From Heliocidaris tuberculata (lineage: Eukaryota > Echinodermata > Echinoidea > Camarodonta > Echinometridae), in NCBI GenBank assembly GCA_025618425.1, contig CM046844.1, forward strand, positions 1,917,616 to 1,981,615: 64,000 nucleotides of DNA. The letters are read 5' to 3'. Positions 10,725 through 47,403 of this stretch are shown here, piece after piece. Each line of letters begins with the position of its first letter. The stretch's first letter is position 1. Under the pieces are notes generated by a model that ran no database searches, had not been told where the DNA came from, and was given only the letters and a program-made list of their open reading frames with translations. The position numbers and the translations under genes are program-made.

Positions 10725-11000
10725 AATTAATTAATCAGTCAAATATCCAATCAATGAAAAAAATCCATCAACAAAGTATAATCAATCAAAAATTCAATCA
10801 AGTGATTAATAAATCAATCAACAAATGAATCAATCATTCAATAAAAAACTTATTCAATCAAGAAATAAATCAATGAATCAACGAATTAATCAATCAATAA
10901 AAAATCAAGCAATAAATCAACAAATCAAGTAATCAATCAATGACAGAAAAAATCAGTCAATCAATGAATAACAAACTGATACTCATCAATCAATCAATCC
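10725..11000. repeat. Degenerate (AATC)n tetranucleotide repeat
   Basis: Long run of AATCAATCAA words with many point changes. The open frame at 10940-11182 is derived from it. Confidence 0.8.
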
Positions 11001-13020
11001 AAAAGTTAATTAATCCCCATCATTCAACTGACCACCAATCGTTATCATCCTTTTCCCTTTCTGTGTCCTCCTTGCTCTCTTCATTTCTTGCACTAGCTCC
11101 CCTTCACCCCCTCTCTGTCTCTCCATCTCATCATTCTCATTATCACTCTAACTTATCCCAACTTAGTGCACCTCATTACTAAAGAGTTTGATGACATATA
11201 AAGAGAACATACTTTTGCAAAACCTATGTCACCATCATACAGAAAAATTACTTTTAGTCTGCCAAATAAACACCATTTTCACGAACAAAATATATCAATT
11301 CCATGGACTCCGTCGCTTCAACAAAAAGAACATAATTTTATTAGTATACATATTTTATTCAAATACATTTACGATTCAGATAAAAATTACTTCATGAGAG
11401 TTGATTTCAGTAATCAAACGTTTAACTGAAAATTAATAAACAGTCTTATACTATCTTGGAGAAAGAACATACTGCTATACATTTTGTTACAAAATTAATT
11501 AATATCAGCCCATTACACATGTAAGTATATAATTTTATTCTCTAAACATTGTGAAACCCTCACCACCAACGGAAGATCAGATTGAATACAAATATTAACA
11601 TTCAGCTCTGCATATCTACCATATCACTATGGCAACTAAAGCACTCTTACAGATGAAGATGATTACCTCTTCATGTGAAATAGTTCGACAATTATTTTGT
11701 GCATTACCGCGGATGCATTACCCTTATACACACTGCAGAAGTTAAGCATAATGCTATAACAGGACGCGGAAAGCATTGTCATGTGACTGTAATGTATTTA
11801 TGTGATATGAAAGACTGTGTATCCAGATCCTGATATATATATATATATTTTTTTTTTCCTCATGCACTATGAAACCGTCCTCCAAACCTATCACTATCGC
11901 AATCAAGAAAGACAAAGCGAGTATATGCAATCAAGGCACAATACATACCCTCAATAATAATTAGAACAAATAACATTATCGATAGAATTATTTACCTATA
12001 ACAATTGCAGTATTTTTGGTACAGATAAAATGAGATTAGAGAGTAAATCTTTGATAATATACATGGATAGATAAAATGAAGTAACTTTGTTATCAAAACA
12101 CGCATGATATTGGTTTTGAATAAAAGGGGTGTACTGCTATGGCGGTCAGCCTTATACAAAGCCACTGCAATCTACATTCAACTTATTAGTAATACATGTA
12201 CGTACTAAGGGTTGAAGTAATATAGGCTAAAATGATTATCCGTTCTTTCCATTATTACGTGTAATTTAATCTCGTAATTCCTCTTTCAGAAAAAAAAAAT
12301 AACAAAGAGGGTGCCGAATATCCATGAACATTCAGCATATTAAGATATAAAACATGAGATATTTACACATTCGGACTTCTATGACAAACATATATATATA
12401 CTAGCAGCCTCATTATTATAACTACAAAAGAAACTCCATGTAATACATCTTCAAACAAGAAGTGCGTACAAATCTATGACTATACTGTCTCATTCGTCGT
12501 ATAGTACTCAGCCTCCATTTACAAAATATTTACACTATTTTACGTCTCAAAAAACTGGAAATACAACTTCAAATTATCATGAAAAAGAATATGTGCTTTT
12601 AGAGCTTTTGGTATACAGTTGTATTCTTTATTCGCAGGTAAATTTTTAAAAAATCGTCCTTATTATAGAAAGAAAAGTAGCATTTATAAATATATAGTTA
12701 AGCGAAAAGTAATGAAAAAAATTACGGACTTTGGACAACCTCGCCACAATGATTGTCCATTAGAAAAACATCTGATCGGTTATTGGAAATTCGAATAACT
12801 GTACATCTTAAAAACCTTTCATGGATATCGTATCAGTTCCCAAACCTTTTATGTAGCAACACTGTGAGAGTAAACAACATGAAAAAAAAGAAAAAAAAAG
12901 AAAAAAAAAGACTTCGACCTGCTTTAGACCATGTAGGAAGCATGATATCTAGATTGGTAGACACAGCACAAGCATTTTTGATTTTCATTTTAAAAGTAAT
13001 GAAACACATTTTATGGGGGT
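11001..13020. other. No gene seen
   Basis: AT-rich sequence downstream of the scramblase 3' end. Small (TA)n and poly(A) tracts at 11835 and 12290. No coding exon or RNA gene recognised. Confidence 0.45.
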
Positions 13021-13025
13021 ATGAT

Positions 13026-13031
13026 TTTATT
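13026..13031 (-). promoter_or_regulatory. Candidate poly(A) signal of scramblase distal end
   Basis: AATAAA on the minus strand, about 170 bp after the stop codon of the most distal terminal exon (13198-13245), a normal distance for a short 3' UTR. Confidence 0.4.
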
Positions 13032-13197
13032 TGATATAATTACATAATATACATTGTTACATTGTGCTATTATATCAAACTATTATACTACATCATACTA
13101 TTTTGTGTCCATACTATAGTATTATTATGCTCAATAAAGTTATAGAAACCCAAGGAACACAAGAATACCGGAATTAATATCGTAGTTGGTGACCATA

Positions 13198-37409
<24,212 letters not shown>

Positions 37410-37654
37410 CTTGTGATCGGAGACTCACTGCGGAACTCGATAAGAAAAATATGTCTTCTGGCTTCTGCAAATTGAGAATGAAAAGGATTTCCAATGCGAT
37501 TAATATATATTTGTCTATTAACTCTGACATGTTATCATGGTTTATGAAGAGTATTCTTATGACCAGAATCACTACCCACACAGGGAGGCGGGAGAGAACT
37601 GCTCTGCCTGCCAACGTCACAAGCAGCACCAGCCGCTGCGCCACAACCCCTCTA

Positions 37655-37822
37655 TCATCATGATCATTATCATCATCATGCATCACCACCACCACCACCA
37701 TCATCATGATCATTATCATCATCATGCATCACCACCACCACCACCACCATCATGATCATTATCATCATCATGCATCACCACCACCACCACCACCATCATG
37801 ATCATTATCATCATCATGCATC

Positions 37823-37856
<34 letters not shown>

Positions 37857-37905
37857 CCACTCCAGCACCACCAACACCATCGTCATCATCGTCATCGTCA
37901 TCATT

Positions 37906-37942
<37 letters not shown>

Positions 37943-38065
37943 CCAGCACCACTACCATCATCACCACCATAATCATCATCATCATCATCATCATCATCAC
38001 CATTGTCATCATCGTCACCACCACCACCACCACCACCACCACCATCATCATCATCATTCCCATTT
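37655..38065. repeat. CAT/CAC minisatellite and microsatellite
   Basis: Four near-identical units of about 45-50 bp (ATCATGATCATTATCATCAT then CATGCATCACCACCACC) pass into irregular (CAT)n and (CAC)n. Poly-His, poly-Ile and poly-Met frames on both strands are artefacts of this. Confidence 0.92.
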
Positions 38066-38659
38066 TTTATCACCCAGTGCAACGCCGTCATCGTTACAAC
38101 CATCATCACCAGCATCATCCTTGATGTCACATCTAGTTTGATGAAACCATATGGTGAAACAGAGCAGAACCAGAAATGAAAATGAGCTGTTTGATCTCAT
38201 TAGCGTTCTTGCAACTACGCTGACACAGCTTTAGAGGATGTTACGCAACACAGGACAAAATCAATTTGGATTTTCTTACTCGCATTTGATTACTAATTTG
38301 TATTTGCAAATTAGCTTCTGGTAAAATAAATGTCAAGCTCGTGTTTTTGTAATGCTTGATGTAACCCCCAAATCATTTTGATGAAATATCAATAGAAAGA
38401 CCGTAATGGTAACACATACTCCTAAGCTAGAAGGTTTACATTGATCATTAAAAGAAAGAAAGACATCAGAAAACCAATACTAGTAGTAGGCTCATTGTGT
38501 ATGATGAAAACTTTGATATTAAAGGTATAAGGCGTTATCGCAAAAAAGAAAATAATTCTAATAACTTTTTTTTAAATGTCTTCAATGTTTTCAACCTTTC
38601 CAAGGGTATAATAGCTGCAAGGGACGAATTATTCCAGGAGAATCCACCAATTGAAGATT

Positions 38660-38680
38660 TTTTTGGGGGGGGGGGGTGGG
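38660..38680. repeat. T/G homopolymer run
   Basis: TTTTTTTGGGGGGGGGGG-type run in otherwise unremarkable sequence. Confidence 0.7.
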
Positions 38681-38774
38681 GGTTGGAGGAGGGGCGAACA
38701 GGGTCTAGGGGCATGCTTTCGTACAATTTTTTGAATATTTCTTAAGTTATTTTCCTTCTTTTTCTTTACAGGTG

Positions 38775-38950
38775 TTATAGATAGAGAAGAGGAGGGGAAA
38801 AGGTGAGAGAGGGTGAGAGAAAGAGGGAAAGATAAAGAGGAAAGAGGGACAGAGAGGTGGATAATGTGAGAGAAATGGGAGAGGAAGAGAGAGATGGGGA
38901 GAGAAAGAGAAAGACGGAGATGGGGAGAAAAAGAGGGGGGGGGGAGATGA
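38775..38950. repeat. GA-rich purine tract
   Basis: GAGAGA, GGGAGA and AAAGAGG words, nearly pure purine for 170 bp. Confidence 0.85.
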
Positions 38951-39182
38951 CGATGTAGTCATGTCTATTGATATCCTCACCTGCTTGTGTTTTTTTGTTT
39001 TCCTATGTTTTTGTAAGCGCTATGGTACTCCTTGTTTTTAGCGTCTTAAATAATCTATATTATTATTATTAATATTTGGATGGAAACTGAAACGATTGAA
39101 GACTTTAATAACTCTTTTAAGATTATGAACGATGTTGATTATTGATTAAAGCTTCTATAGTGCAGTCCCCTTACAAATTGAC

Positions 39183-39324
39183 CAGGGGAGCGTTTCATCA
39201 AGCGTTTTGTCAGTGATTTTTACCGACAAATTTGCTCTCAGCCAATCAGATGCAAGGATTTCAGTAGCTTATAACAGTTATCGGTAAAAATCACTGACAA
39301 AATGCTTGATGAAACGCTCCCCAG
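39183..39324. mobile_element. 142 bp hairpin MITE, second copy
   Basis: Same arms as 24058-24199 (CAGGGGAGCGTTTCATCAAG) with the unpaired centre in the opposite orientation. Arms are very similar, suggesting fairly recent activity. Confidence 0.88.
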
Positions 39325-39816
39325 TTGTTAATTAGTTAAAATGCATGTTCTTATCCGTTTCCAAGGAGACTAATGTGTAATAACAATTTGACATGGAGGA
39401 ATGCGTGGAAATCAGAGGAATGCATCATGATAAGAATGAATAAAAGTATCATGAGCATGATGAGAGAAGTTCACCATTCTCTGCCGTTGGCTCGTTATAG
39501 CCCACACATTTCAACCGACAACAACGTCAGTATATATCAGTGAGTAAACAGGTATAAGCCTATAAAAATACATTAATTCTACAAATATCCAAGATCTTTT
39601 ATAGGAATGCAATGAGATTTTTATTTGACCAACTATGTGACAACGGGAGCCTCTGTATGCAGGAAATGGCTTCTTTGTTTTTCATCTCCTTTTTTAGCAA
39701 ACTTGCACAAATCTGCTTCCTTTTTTCTCCTTTATACTTCATATTATTAGCGCCAATTTGAAGCCAGGCTAGACTTCCCCTTTAATTAACTTGCGAAATG
39801 AACGATTCAAAGATCT

Positions 39817-39944
39817 ACACTGGGGGAAAACCGGCCCGTGCCCCCCCTTTTTTTAAACCCAACTGGCATAATAACCCCCCCCCCTTTATTTGTACTTTTG
39901 CGGCACTGTGCCCCCTCTTTTACAAAATCCTGGATCCGTCCCTG
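39817..39944. mobile_element. hAT-like MITE, partial (copy 4)
   Basis: CCGGCCCGTGCCCCCCC at left and ACAAAATCCTGGATCCGTCCCTG at right match copies at 7038 and 31359; the left tip is degenerate. It abuts the GAA tract. Confidence 0.65.
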
Positions 39945-39949
39945 ATGAT

Positions 39950-40372
39950 GATGATGACGACACGACGATAATGATGATGATAATGAAGAAGAAGAAGAAG
40001 AAGAAGAAGAAGAAGAAGAAGAAGAAGAAGAAGAAGAAGAAGAAGAAGAAGAAGAAAAGAAGAAAAAGAAGAAGAAGAAGAAGAAAAAGAAGAAGAAGAA
40101 AAAAAAGAAAAAAGAAGAAGAAGAAGAAGAAGAAGAAGAAGAAGAAGAAAAGAAGAGGAGGAAGAAAAGAAGAAGAAGAAAAGAAGAAGAAGAGGAGGAA
40201 GAAAAGAAGAAGAAGAAGAAGAGGAGGAAGAAAAGAAGAAGAAGAAGAAGAAGAAAAAGAAGAAGAAAAAAAAGAAAAAAGAAGAAGAAGAAGAAAAAGA
40301 AGAAGAAGAAGAAAAGAAGAAGGAGAAGAGGAGGAAGAAAAGAAGAAGAAGAAGAAGAAGTAGAAGATGATG
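39950..40372. repeat. GAA/TTC tract, ~400 bp
   Basis: (GATGAT)n leads into almost uninterrupted GAA units with GAAAA and GAGGA interruptions. Long homopurine GAA runs are known to form triplex DNA. The Lys-, Ser- and Phe-rich frames of 150-200 codons on both strands are not genes. Confidence 0.95.
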
Positions 40373-40476
40373 ATGATAATGATCGATTGGTAATGATAGT
40401 CATATTTCATTTTTGTCATTATCATCAATACATCAATTTTATCATCCTAAGCCTAATTACTTATTTACATGTAGAC

Positions 40477-40643
40477 CTGGCCCACGTTGCATAAAACTTA
40501 CCATTAACGATAACTTTGCCATCAATGGTAACTCCCATGGAAACCTTGATTTTGATTGGCTGTTGAGTGATGTTACCATGGTAGTTACCATTGATAGCAG
40601 AGTTACCATTAATGGTAAGTTTTAATTATGCAACGGGGCCCAG
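40477..40643. mobile_element. 167 bp foldback MITE, CTGGGCCCCGTTGCATAA type
   Basis: CTGGCCCACGTTGCATAAAA at left and CTGGGCCCCGTTGCATAATT read from the right end. ACTTACCATTAA pairs with TTAATGGTAAGT. The centre TTGATTTTGATTGGCTG is shared in style with the 13687 element. hAT-like ends; TSD not established. Confidence 0.8.
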
Positions 40644-40859
40644 ATCAAGTATTTTGTTTATGTTTTCTTTTTCTCCATCGATTCCTAGCCCATCTCAAAA
40701 GATAGAACGCATGATGTGTAAAATTGAGCATGAAACAAAACCGAACCAATTGAATTTTCTGTTGGATATACATGTATAAATGGCAATTATGGCTCTCCCT
40801 GCATACGTGGAGGCCTTTATGGAGATAGAAATGTTTGTTTTAGTCCATGACCATTACCA

Positions 40860-41100
40860 TGAATGGCGAACTGGTGGGGGTGCTTGGGGGCTGCAGCTCC
40901 CCCAAAAGTTCCCAGCCCCCCCAAAATAGAAAATAAAACAAAAATCAAATTACCTACTGGACACAGGACAGAATAACATTTTCATTTTAAAAAAAGTTGT
41001 ATTTTTTTTGCTCACTCGCTTCGCTCGCTCGCTCGTATTATTATGCCCAGTATGTCTACGTTCAGCCCCCTCAAATCTGTAGGCTCATTACGCCACTGAC
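40860..41100. mobile_element. Degenerate transposon fragment with (CGCT)n
   Basis: GGGGGCTGCAGCTCCCCCAA hairpin, CACTCGCTTCGCTCGCTCGC, and a right end CATTACGCCACTGAC that recalls GTCAGTGGCG-type hAT ends. Confidence 0.4.
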
Positions 41101-41803
41101 AATAATGACATATCGAAAAACCTCGTTGGGCTCGCTGACATTTTCTGTTTATAAGTTTATGCATGAAAGGAACCAGCTTGGCCTATAGGTAATGTCTTCT
41201 GCTATGAACTATGGTCATTGTCCTGTTTTTGCAAGCTCTTTGCATGTTCCAAAAACAACGAGATACTAAAATAATGCACTGCCACAGACCATAACAGACA
41301 TACAATTGTAGCTGATCCACATATATTCAAACGTACATCAATATGAGTATTTTCCCTCCCTCCGTGACCCCTAATTGTGTTCAAAGCCTATATATGCCTA
41401 TACCCACTTATCCAATGCATGAACGAGGTTATAATATGATGATAAAGATAGAGGTTATAGCATACAACCGCCACAGTAATACTATTTTGAACACTATTAT
41501 TATTAAAATTCAAGTCCAAATAAGCCTGAAAACTCGTTAGAAATACAAGTATACATGCTGATTACCAGATTGCGAGTGATCATAATCACATATTACGTAA
41601 TAATATAGTAATCCACACGACCATGTCATGAGAAAGTGTATTCTCCTTCTGAATATAGTTACGTGCATATTACACCAGCACCTCCGGTATATGTCAAGGC
41701 TAATAACGAACATGAAATCTGAGAATGTCACGATCACACTTCAATTCTGATTAAAAATACATGAGTACAAGCGAAATTATAATAATAGTGATAAATCACT
41801 TAC

Positions 41804-41905
41804 CTTAATTTAACTACGCGTTGAATTATGATACTGGATGCTATAATTATATTCTCAGTCGCGTACTATTTCTCTCCTGACTCGTACACCTAGCTACACG
41901 ACGGA
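41804..41905 (-). promoter_or_regulatory. Candidate upstream 5' UTR exon
   Basis: Minus strand reads TTAAATTAAG|GTAAGTGATT, a consensus donor with no ATG in frame, next to a GC-richer block (41880-41945). Could be a non-coding first exon spliced to 37427, but nothing here proves transcription. Confidence 0.2.
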
Positions 41906-42361
41906 ATGGGTGTGTGTATCGGGAGTATCGCGGCTGAAGGTCCCCCCATTTGTATTTGCATAATAATAAACACTCTCCCTATATATGAATAGATATGTTT
42001 GCACCGTGAACACAATGCAAGCAAAGTGGATATAACTAGTCTACATTTTCTAGACGTTGGTACCTGGAGTTTTTTTTTTTCCAAAGGCATTTTTTTTTTT
42101 TAGGTCCAAGCATCAATTATCAAAAGAAATAATTGTTCTAAGCATTTATCGTATACTTATCTCTTTCATCATATTTGAGTTTTTAAATTATTATATTAAT
42201 TAATGTTTTCACATTTTTGTTAATTCCATAACTACATTTTTCTATTTTTAGTTATGTTTGCATAATTTGTTCGTCATTCTTTTCCTTCTAATCCCCTTCC
42301 CTTTGCTTTTCGGTTTGTATTACTCTCTGCTTCTTTTCTTCTTTTCAACCCTTTTCCCCCA

Positions 42362-42495
42362 ACTTACACATAATATGAAGACAATTTTACATAGCTATTA
42401 TTTAATTGTGGGGGCTATTTCACACTAGACTTACACATTATATGAAAACAATTTTACATAGTTATCATTTAATTGTGGGGGCTATTTCACACTAG
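42362..42495. repeat. 67 bp tandem duplication
   Basis: ACTTACACATAATATGAAGA through GGGGCTATTTCACACTAG occurs twice in direct tandem (42362-42428, 42429-42495) with five or so differences. Confidence 0.95.
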
Positions 42496-43455
42496 ACTAG
42501 CTATTATCTTTTTCTGCTCCATGGCGCCCTTCTGTTATGTCAAACACAACAAACTCAACAGCCCGTGTGTGGACCACAGAACTCCTAAAGACGTAGAAAG
42601 CTCATACCCATTCCCAATGCACAGATCGCGGTATAGCCGTCAAACCCGCTGGAGGATTCGCTCGAGTGCACACGCCACCATATTGCTTAGTCCTCGATCT
42701 TTTCAACTTGCCCACCAGACAGTGTGCTCACCAATGCCTATTTATATTATATCGGATCTTCTCTATCAAAATAAATGGTCTTGTGCCTTCTTCACTTGAA
42801 ATTTTGGAGTTGGCTTTTCCACTGAAGTTCAGTTGCTTTTCATACATAAGTAACGTCAACTAATATCATGTACATTTTTTTTTTTTTTTATGGAGGGGGA
42901 AGAGGTTGGTTCTCTTTCAATTAAGATACAATGGTTAAATTTTTATTCTCTCAAGTTCAAGATAATATTAAACAGTTTTTTTTCTATCAATATCATTTTA
43001 GTTCTCTTTCAAGAAGGCAGCCTGAGTTCATTTGTTCACCGTCATCCTTGACACCCCCTCGGGGAAAAAAAAAGAAGCAAAATACATTTTCATGTAGGCC
43101 TACACGTTAAAAAATATATACTTCCTCTTTGGTATCATGTAGATGACTTGCATAACGTTATACTTTTTGTACAGTGTCATCTGGTATAAAAAGGCCTACA
43201 AATTTGTTTTGATTTAAGGGTTTGTTCAACATGCTTCTGCCATGTTTCCTTTTATCTTTGATGATAATCCTTACATAAGTCAGGACTTTATCAAGTAAAG
43301 CATAATCATCATAGAACCTCAACTTCTACCACTATTTTGGGGACTGCCGGTGAATTTGAATACAAGTACAGCACTTGTGCAATAAATTGTGATTCAGTGT
43401 TTTATATGTACAATAAGAAATATTGCTGCAAATTTCACGTGATAAATAACATTTT

Positions 43456-43606
43456 GGCAAAGAATTAGTCGAAAAATCAACTTAAGGCAATTTCAATAAC
43501 CATGTCCATTGCCTATTGAAATAAGCGAACATTACAATAATGTATTACGTAATCCGAACAGGGTATTGAAATTGCCCTAAAGTTGATTTTTCGAAATCCT
43601 TTGCTG
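43456..43606. mobile_element. Foldback MITE, related to 20831-21018
   Basis: GTCGAAAAATCAACTTAAGG and its complement at the right; inner AATTTCAATA/TATTGAAATT. Contains TTACGTAATCCGAAC as in the 20831 copy. Confidence 0.8.
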
Positions 43607-44382
43607 TCGAGTTCTTTGCATCAAATTAGAACTGTACTGACTTGTTTGCAGTTAATTCATGGCTCTCGAATTTGATCGGCTGGGCAAAGATAAGTGATTA
43701 AATCTTGCTTCCAATTTGGCAGTTGTGACAAGCGCTTCGTTGGGCTTGATGTATTTTTAGTGTTCTTATTTAGAGTGGGAATCTATATCCTACCAACCTT
43801 CAACAAAACACAGATGTCTGGATCATAACAGTGATCTGTAAAAACAAGAATTTTCTTGAGGGCTATATACATGTATATTGCAACGTACTGAAATACAAGT
43901 AAAAGACTTGCATAGTCAGGAGATGAATACAATAATATAAATTCCGCTTTCAATCAAGTTATTTGCCAAAGCCATGAGAAAGGCGATGGCAAGTTAAGCA
44001 AATGGCTACAAAATTTGATTTTCTTGTCATTTCAGTCACCAAAATTGTTTGAAATGGTAAATAAATGTAGTACAGAAAAAAATTATCAAAATGAGCAACA
44101 AGAGTGGATGATGACTGCACTTCTGTAATAAGCATGAAAATGCCAGAAGCAACATTTGATAACACTCCTGGCAATTTATTTCAAGTATTACAAGAGAAAT
44201 TTCCCTCTTTTTTTTTTTTCTTGGTTCATTTCAATAGGCCTACTAGCATTAACAAAATCGAGAAATTTCAGTAAGATTTTATATCACCCTAGTGTTATAT
44301 TCCAACGATCAAACATTTTATACTGAATGTCGTTGACGCGACGTACGAACTGCATGAATCTGGAGAGCGAAGGACTAACCAA

Positions 44383-44500
44383 GATGGCGGATATCACGTG
44401 ATCACGTACGAGCGATGGCTACAATTTCGCACCCGCACGAGCCTTCTACGTCTTTAGGAGTTCTGTGGTGTGGACGGGATGTCGTAATTGCCCTGTACGT
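44383..44500 (+). promoter_or_regulatory. Possible gene start: CAAGATGGCGG with E-box cluster
   Basis: ACCAAGATGGCGGATATCACGTGATCACG combines a YY1-type start-site motif (CAAGATGGCGG) with CACGTG. The first ATG frame is very short; a second ATG at 44415 opens MATISHPHEPSTSLGVLWCG for 39 codons. No downstream exon is recognised. Confidence 0.2.
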
Positions 44501-44621
44501 AACATTGACATCACTGAGATTTTTTAAAAACTGAACACGATCTAGTACTTTTTCGTATCTCCTATAGGCCCTCTCTCCTCGCGTAAGAAATTACAAATCA
44601 CAGGCGTAGCCGGGGCACGGA

Positions 44622-44685
44622 TGTGTGTGGGTGTGTGTGTGTGTGTGTGTTTTGTTTTAAGTGTGTGTGTTTTGTTTTAAGTATT
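44622..44685. repeat. (GT)n microsatellite with duplicated tail
   Basis: GTGTGTGT run followed by TTTTGTTTTAA, the latter motif repeated once. Confidence 0.85.
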
Positions 44686-45064
44686 CTTTTATTCATTTCT
44701 TTTCAATGAAATCAACAGATATATAAAAATAATTATAAACATTACAATCATGAATAAAGTATAAACAGAAACTTTTACAATTTACAAGTAAATATATACG
44801 TATATGGAAAAATGTATACATTCATGGAAGAGCAAAGAATTTACACATACATGTACTTGTAATTTATTTAAAATCTCAGCTTACTTGAAATTATACAGAT
44901 ATACAACTGAAAATATACATTTACGTTATCTGCAAAAATGCATTCCTTCATGGACGAACAAAGAATTTATACAACTGAAAATATACCTTAAATCTACCTG
45001 TTCCTTTTGTATTATGTATTTTTTTTCACGGAAAGAAAAATGTAAAAAGATAAAAAGGAGAAAG

Positions 45065-45165
45065 AAAGAAAAAAGGAAAAATGAAAGATGGGAGAGAGAG
45101 AGAGGGGGAAAAATTAAATAAACTTAAATAAACTTAAACTTAAAACTTAAAAGAGAGAGAGAGAC
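45065..45165. repeat. GA-rich stretch and AACTTAAA repeats
   Basis: AGAGAGAGAGAG runs either side of AATAAACTTAAATAAACTTA. Confidence 0.75.
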
Positions 45166-45399
45166 AGACATACCCGCACATCCCAACACAATAACTCACC
45201 CCTTCCAGCACACCCCCCCCCCCCCCCTTTCCCACCCAATCCCTGAGCGCTCCTCTCTGCACTCCGCACTCCGTGACTTGCAATAAGCGTAAGAATCTAA
45301 AGCAAAGTCCCTTGGGAGGGAAGGAGGTAGTACAATCCATTTATAGTTCTTAATTAACATAATTTTTATCCATTGCACTTCGCATCCAAAAGACTCCTC

Positions 45400-46890
45400 C
45401 CTTCATTCGAAATCAAAAGCTTCCCATTTCTTTAAGTATAATGACAGGGTGTTACGGTCTCGTGCTATCGTTTTTTCTTCAACTTGATTTCCTAACAATA
45501 TTTCTCTCACTTCTTTGCTGTTAGGAGGTATTCTCTTCCTACATTGAAATATCAAATATTTTATTAACAATATTACATGATCAGATGATTCAATAAATAC
45601 AATTTTCCCACATCGCCCAAAGTCACACTAAATAAAATTCTCTAGTCTCTACCAGTCTAATTCCTTAAAATCGGGAAGTTCAGCACTTTACCAATGATTT
45701 CCATAGCAACTGAATTATGTTCACATTCATGAAATACGTGCCGATATGTTTCTTTTTCCCTTTGTAAAAATTTGGAGCCAGTCCAAACCGATATAAATCA
45801 GGATTCGTGTAAATAATCCCATGTAACTTTTTGAATTGGAATTCCCTATATAAGCTTACTATTTAAAGTACATTTCTTTGGCCTAAGGAAAATGTTTTCA
45901 ATGTCTCTAATAGACAAATCAAATGATTCTTTTATCTATTTACTACAGGGGGGCTTCTAATTTACTGTTGAGAATAGTTGTATATAATCTCTTAGAAACA
46001 ATCTCACTTAAGGGGACAATTTTATCTGCGAGCAAAAATAAAATTCCTTCCCTATCTAATTCGTTCTTCTTTTCATTTATTATATATGCGTTTGCCTTTT
46101 CCAACAAAAGGGAATTTTCTCACATATGTGTTTTACCTGCAATATATTTCATGAACTAAGACCTCTACTGGTAAAATATGCATCTGTTTTCAATTCACCA
46201 TCTTTATCCACAATATGTTCCAAACTAACTATGCCTTTTGGTATTAAATCTACATGATAGAATGGACACATTACTTCGAAAACATATATGTTTGTTGTTA
46301 AAAAAATAACTTCATTGCCTTTATAATTGCCATAAATATAATAAAAATAATAAAAAATAGTTCCACATAAAATGGATGTAAAGATAGTTTGAGCTGTCTA
46401 ATTTCATAATTACAGAAGAAAATGAATTTCCCTCCTATATGCCGAGTACAATAATCAAAATATTGTTTCCATTTCATTTGCTGGTCCCCACCTAATAGTC
46501 TCTTTACTCACATAAAACAATTAAAAATTCATCATTTTAAGTCCCCCATTTATATAATCTAGAAACATCGTCGTCCGTTTCATCTTGTCTTTTCCTCTTC
46601 ATAAAAATGCAAAAGTCATTTTTTTTTTCAAGTTCATGAAGTACCGAATGAGGAATTGGAATACGCAATAAATATTAACTTAGAGTATATAAACATTTTT
46701 AACAATTGAATTTTACCCATTAAGGTTAAATCTCTCTGTTTCCACCATGAAAGGGATTTTTGAATTTTACTTAGAATTTCCTTATAATTCATACTCTCTT
46801 TTACCTGTATATCTAAACTGAAAAATACTCCTAGTATATTTATAAATGGTACTACTTTTCCGAAAGGGAAACCTGTGCTTCAATGATAAT
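45400..46890 (-). mobile_element. Degenerate L1/Tx1-like LINE, antisense
   Basis: On the minus strand, through many stops and frameshifts, the typical L1-group C-terminal RT wording is readable: NYKEILSKIQKSLSWWKQRD and LTLMGKIQLLKMFIYSKLIF near 46,680-46,780, then IQFKKLHGIIYTNPDLYRFG and a CxxC...H...C-like segment (CTFCKREKETYRHVFHECEH) near 45,710-45,840. It is 5'-truncated near 46,890 and clearly dead. Clade assignment is from memory of the motif order only. Confidence 0.7.
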
Positions 46891-46892
46891 AT

Positions 46893-47339
46893 CTATCTGG
46901 CTTTCAGGAGGACTTGGGAGATTCCGTGCAATGTATCCCGTACGACATACGCCATTTTTTTCCCCACATATTTCGTCCAAAAATGAAGAATCTTTCGATA
47001 AGACCATTGAATAATGGTACTTCCTGTATCACCACCTATAGTCATGGTCATATTATGGACGAAATATATGAATAAATCTAATATGTCGATAATGTCGTAC
47101 GGGACACTCAGCACGGAATCGTCCTCTTTCTTCTTGATTCGTTGAGGCAAGACGACAATTTGTCGTAGGGTCTCTGAGCTGACGATCGACAATAATATAA
47201 TGTCAGTCCAGAAAATCAGGCGGCGGATGCCCCTCCTTTCACGCTTCTGATCCTTGGCATGTAAATGCAATATCTGGGAATGAAAGATCGCGGGTGGTTC
47301 TGATTCTAGAGATTCAAGAGAGAGGGCGATGTGACACAA
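46893..47339 (-). CDS. Hypothetical 148-codon frame, unrecognised
   Basis: An uninterrupted frame, starting MCHIALSLESLESEPPAIF and ending HGISQVLLKAR, with a more balanced base composition than its surroundings. A predicted hydrophobic stretch is IFWTDIILLSIV. However, 46,930-47,110 is an imperfect palindrome (TCCCGTACGACAT with ATGTCGTACGGGA; CATATTTCGTCCA with TGGACGAAATATATG), so it may be transposon sequence. The antisense LINE begins immediately after its stop. A possible acceptor GAATCTCTAG lies inside at about 47,306. I cannot assign a family. Confidence 0.25.
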   Translation of the reverse strand: MCHIALSLESLESEPPAIFHSQILHLHAKDQKRERRGIRRLIFWTDIILLSIVSSETLRQIVVLPQRIKKKEDDSVLSVPYDIIDILDLFIYFVHNMTMTIGGDTGSTIIQWSYRKILHFWTKYVGKKMAYVVRDTLHGISQVLLKAR

Positions 47340-47403
47340 AAAAAAATCACCTTCACTGAGTGCATAAAGAGCTCACCTGCTCAACTCACTCACAAGGGTG
47401 TCA

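Noticed and set aside
12753..13034. 93-codon plus-strand frame with a Lys run
   Set aside because: Depends on an A-rich simple repeat and lies antisense to the scramblase 3' end.
37537..38141. Poly-His, poly-Ile, poly-Met and Asp-rich frames
   Set aside because: CAT/CAC repeats read in different phases.
39807..40428. Frames of 157-198 codons rich in Lys/Glu, Ser or Phe
   Set aside because: Artefacts of the GAA tract; every phase is open because the repeat lacks stops.
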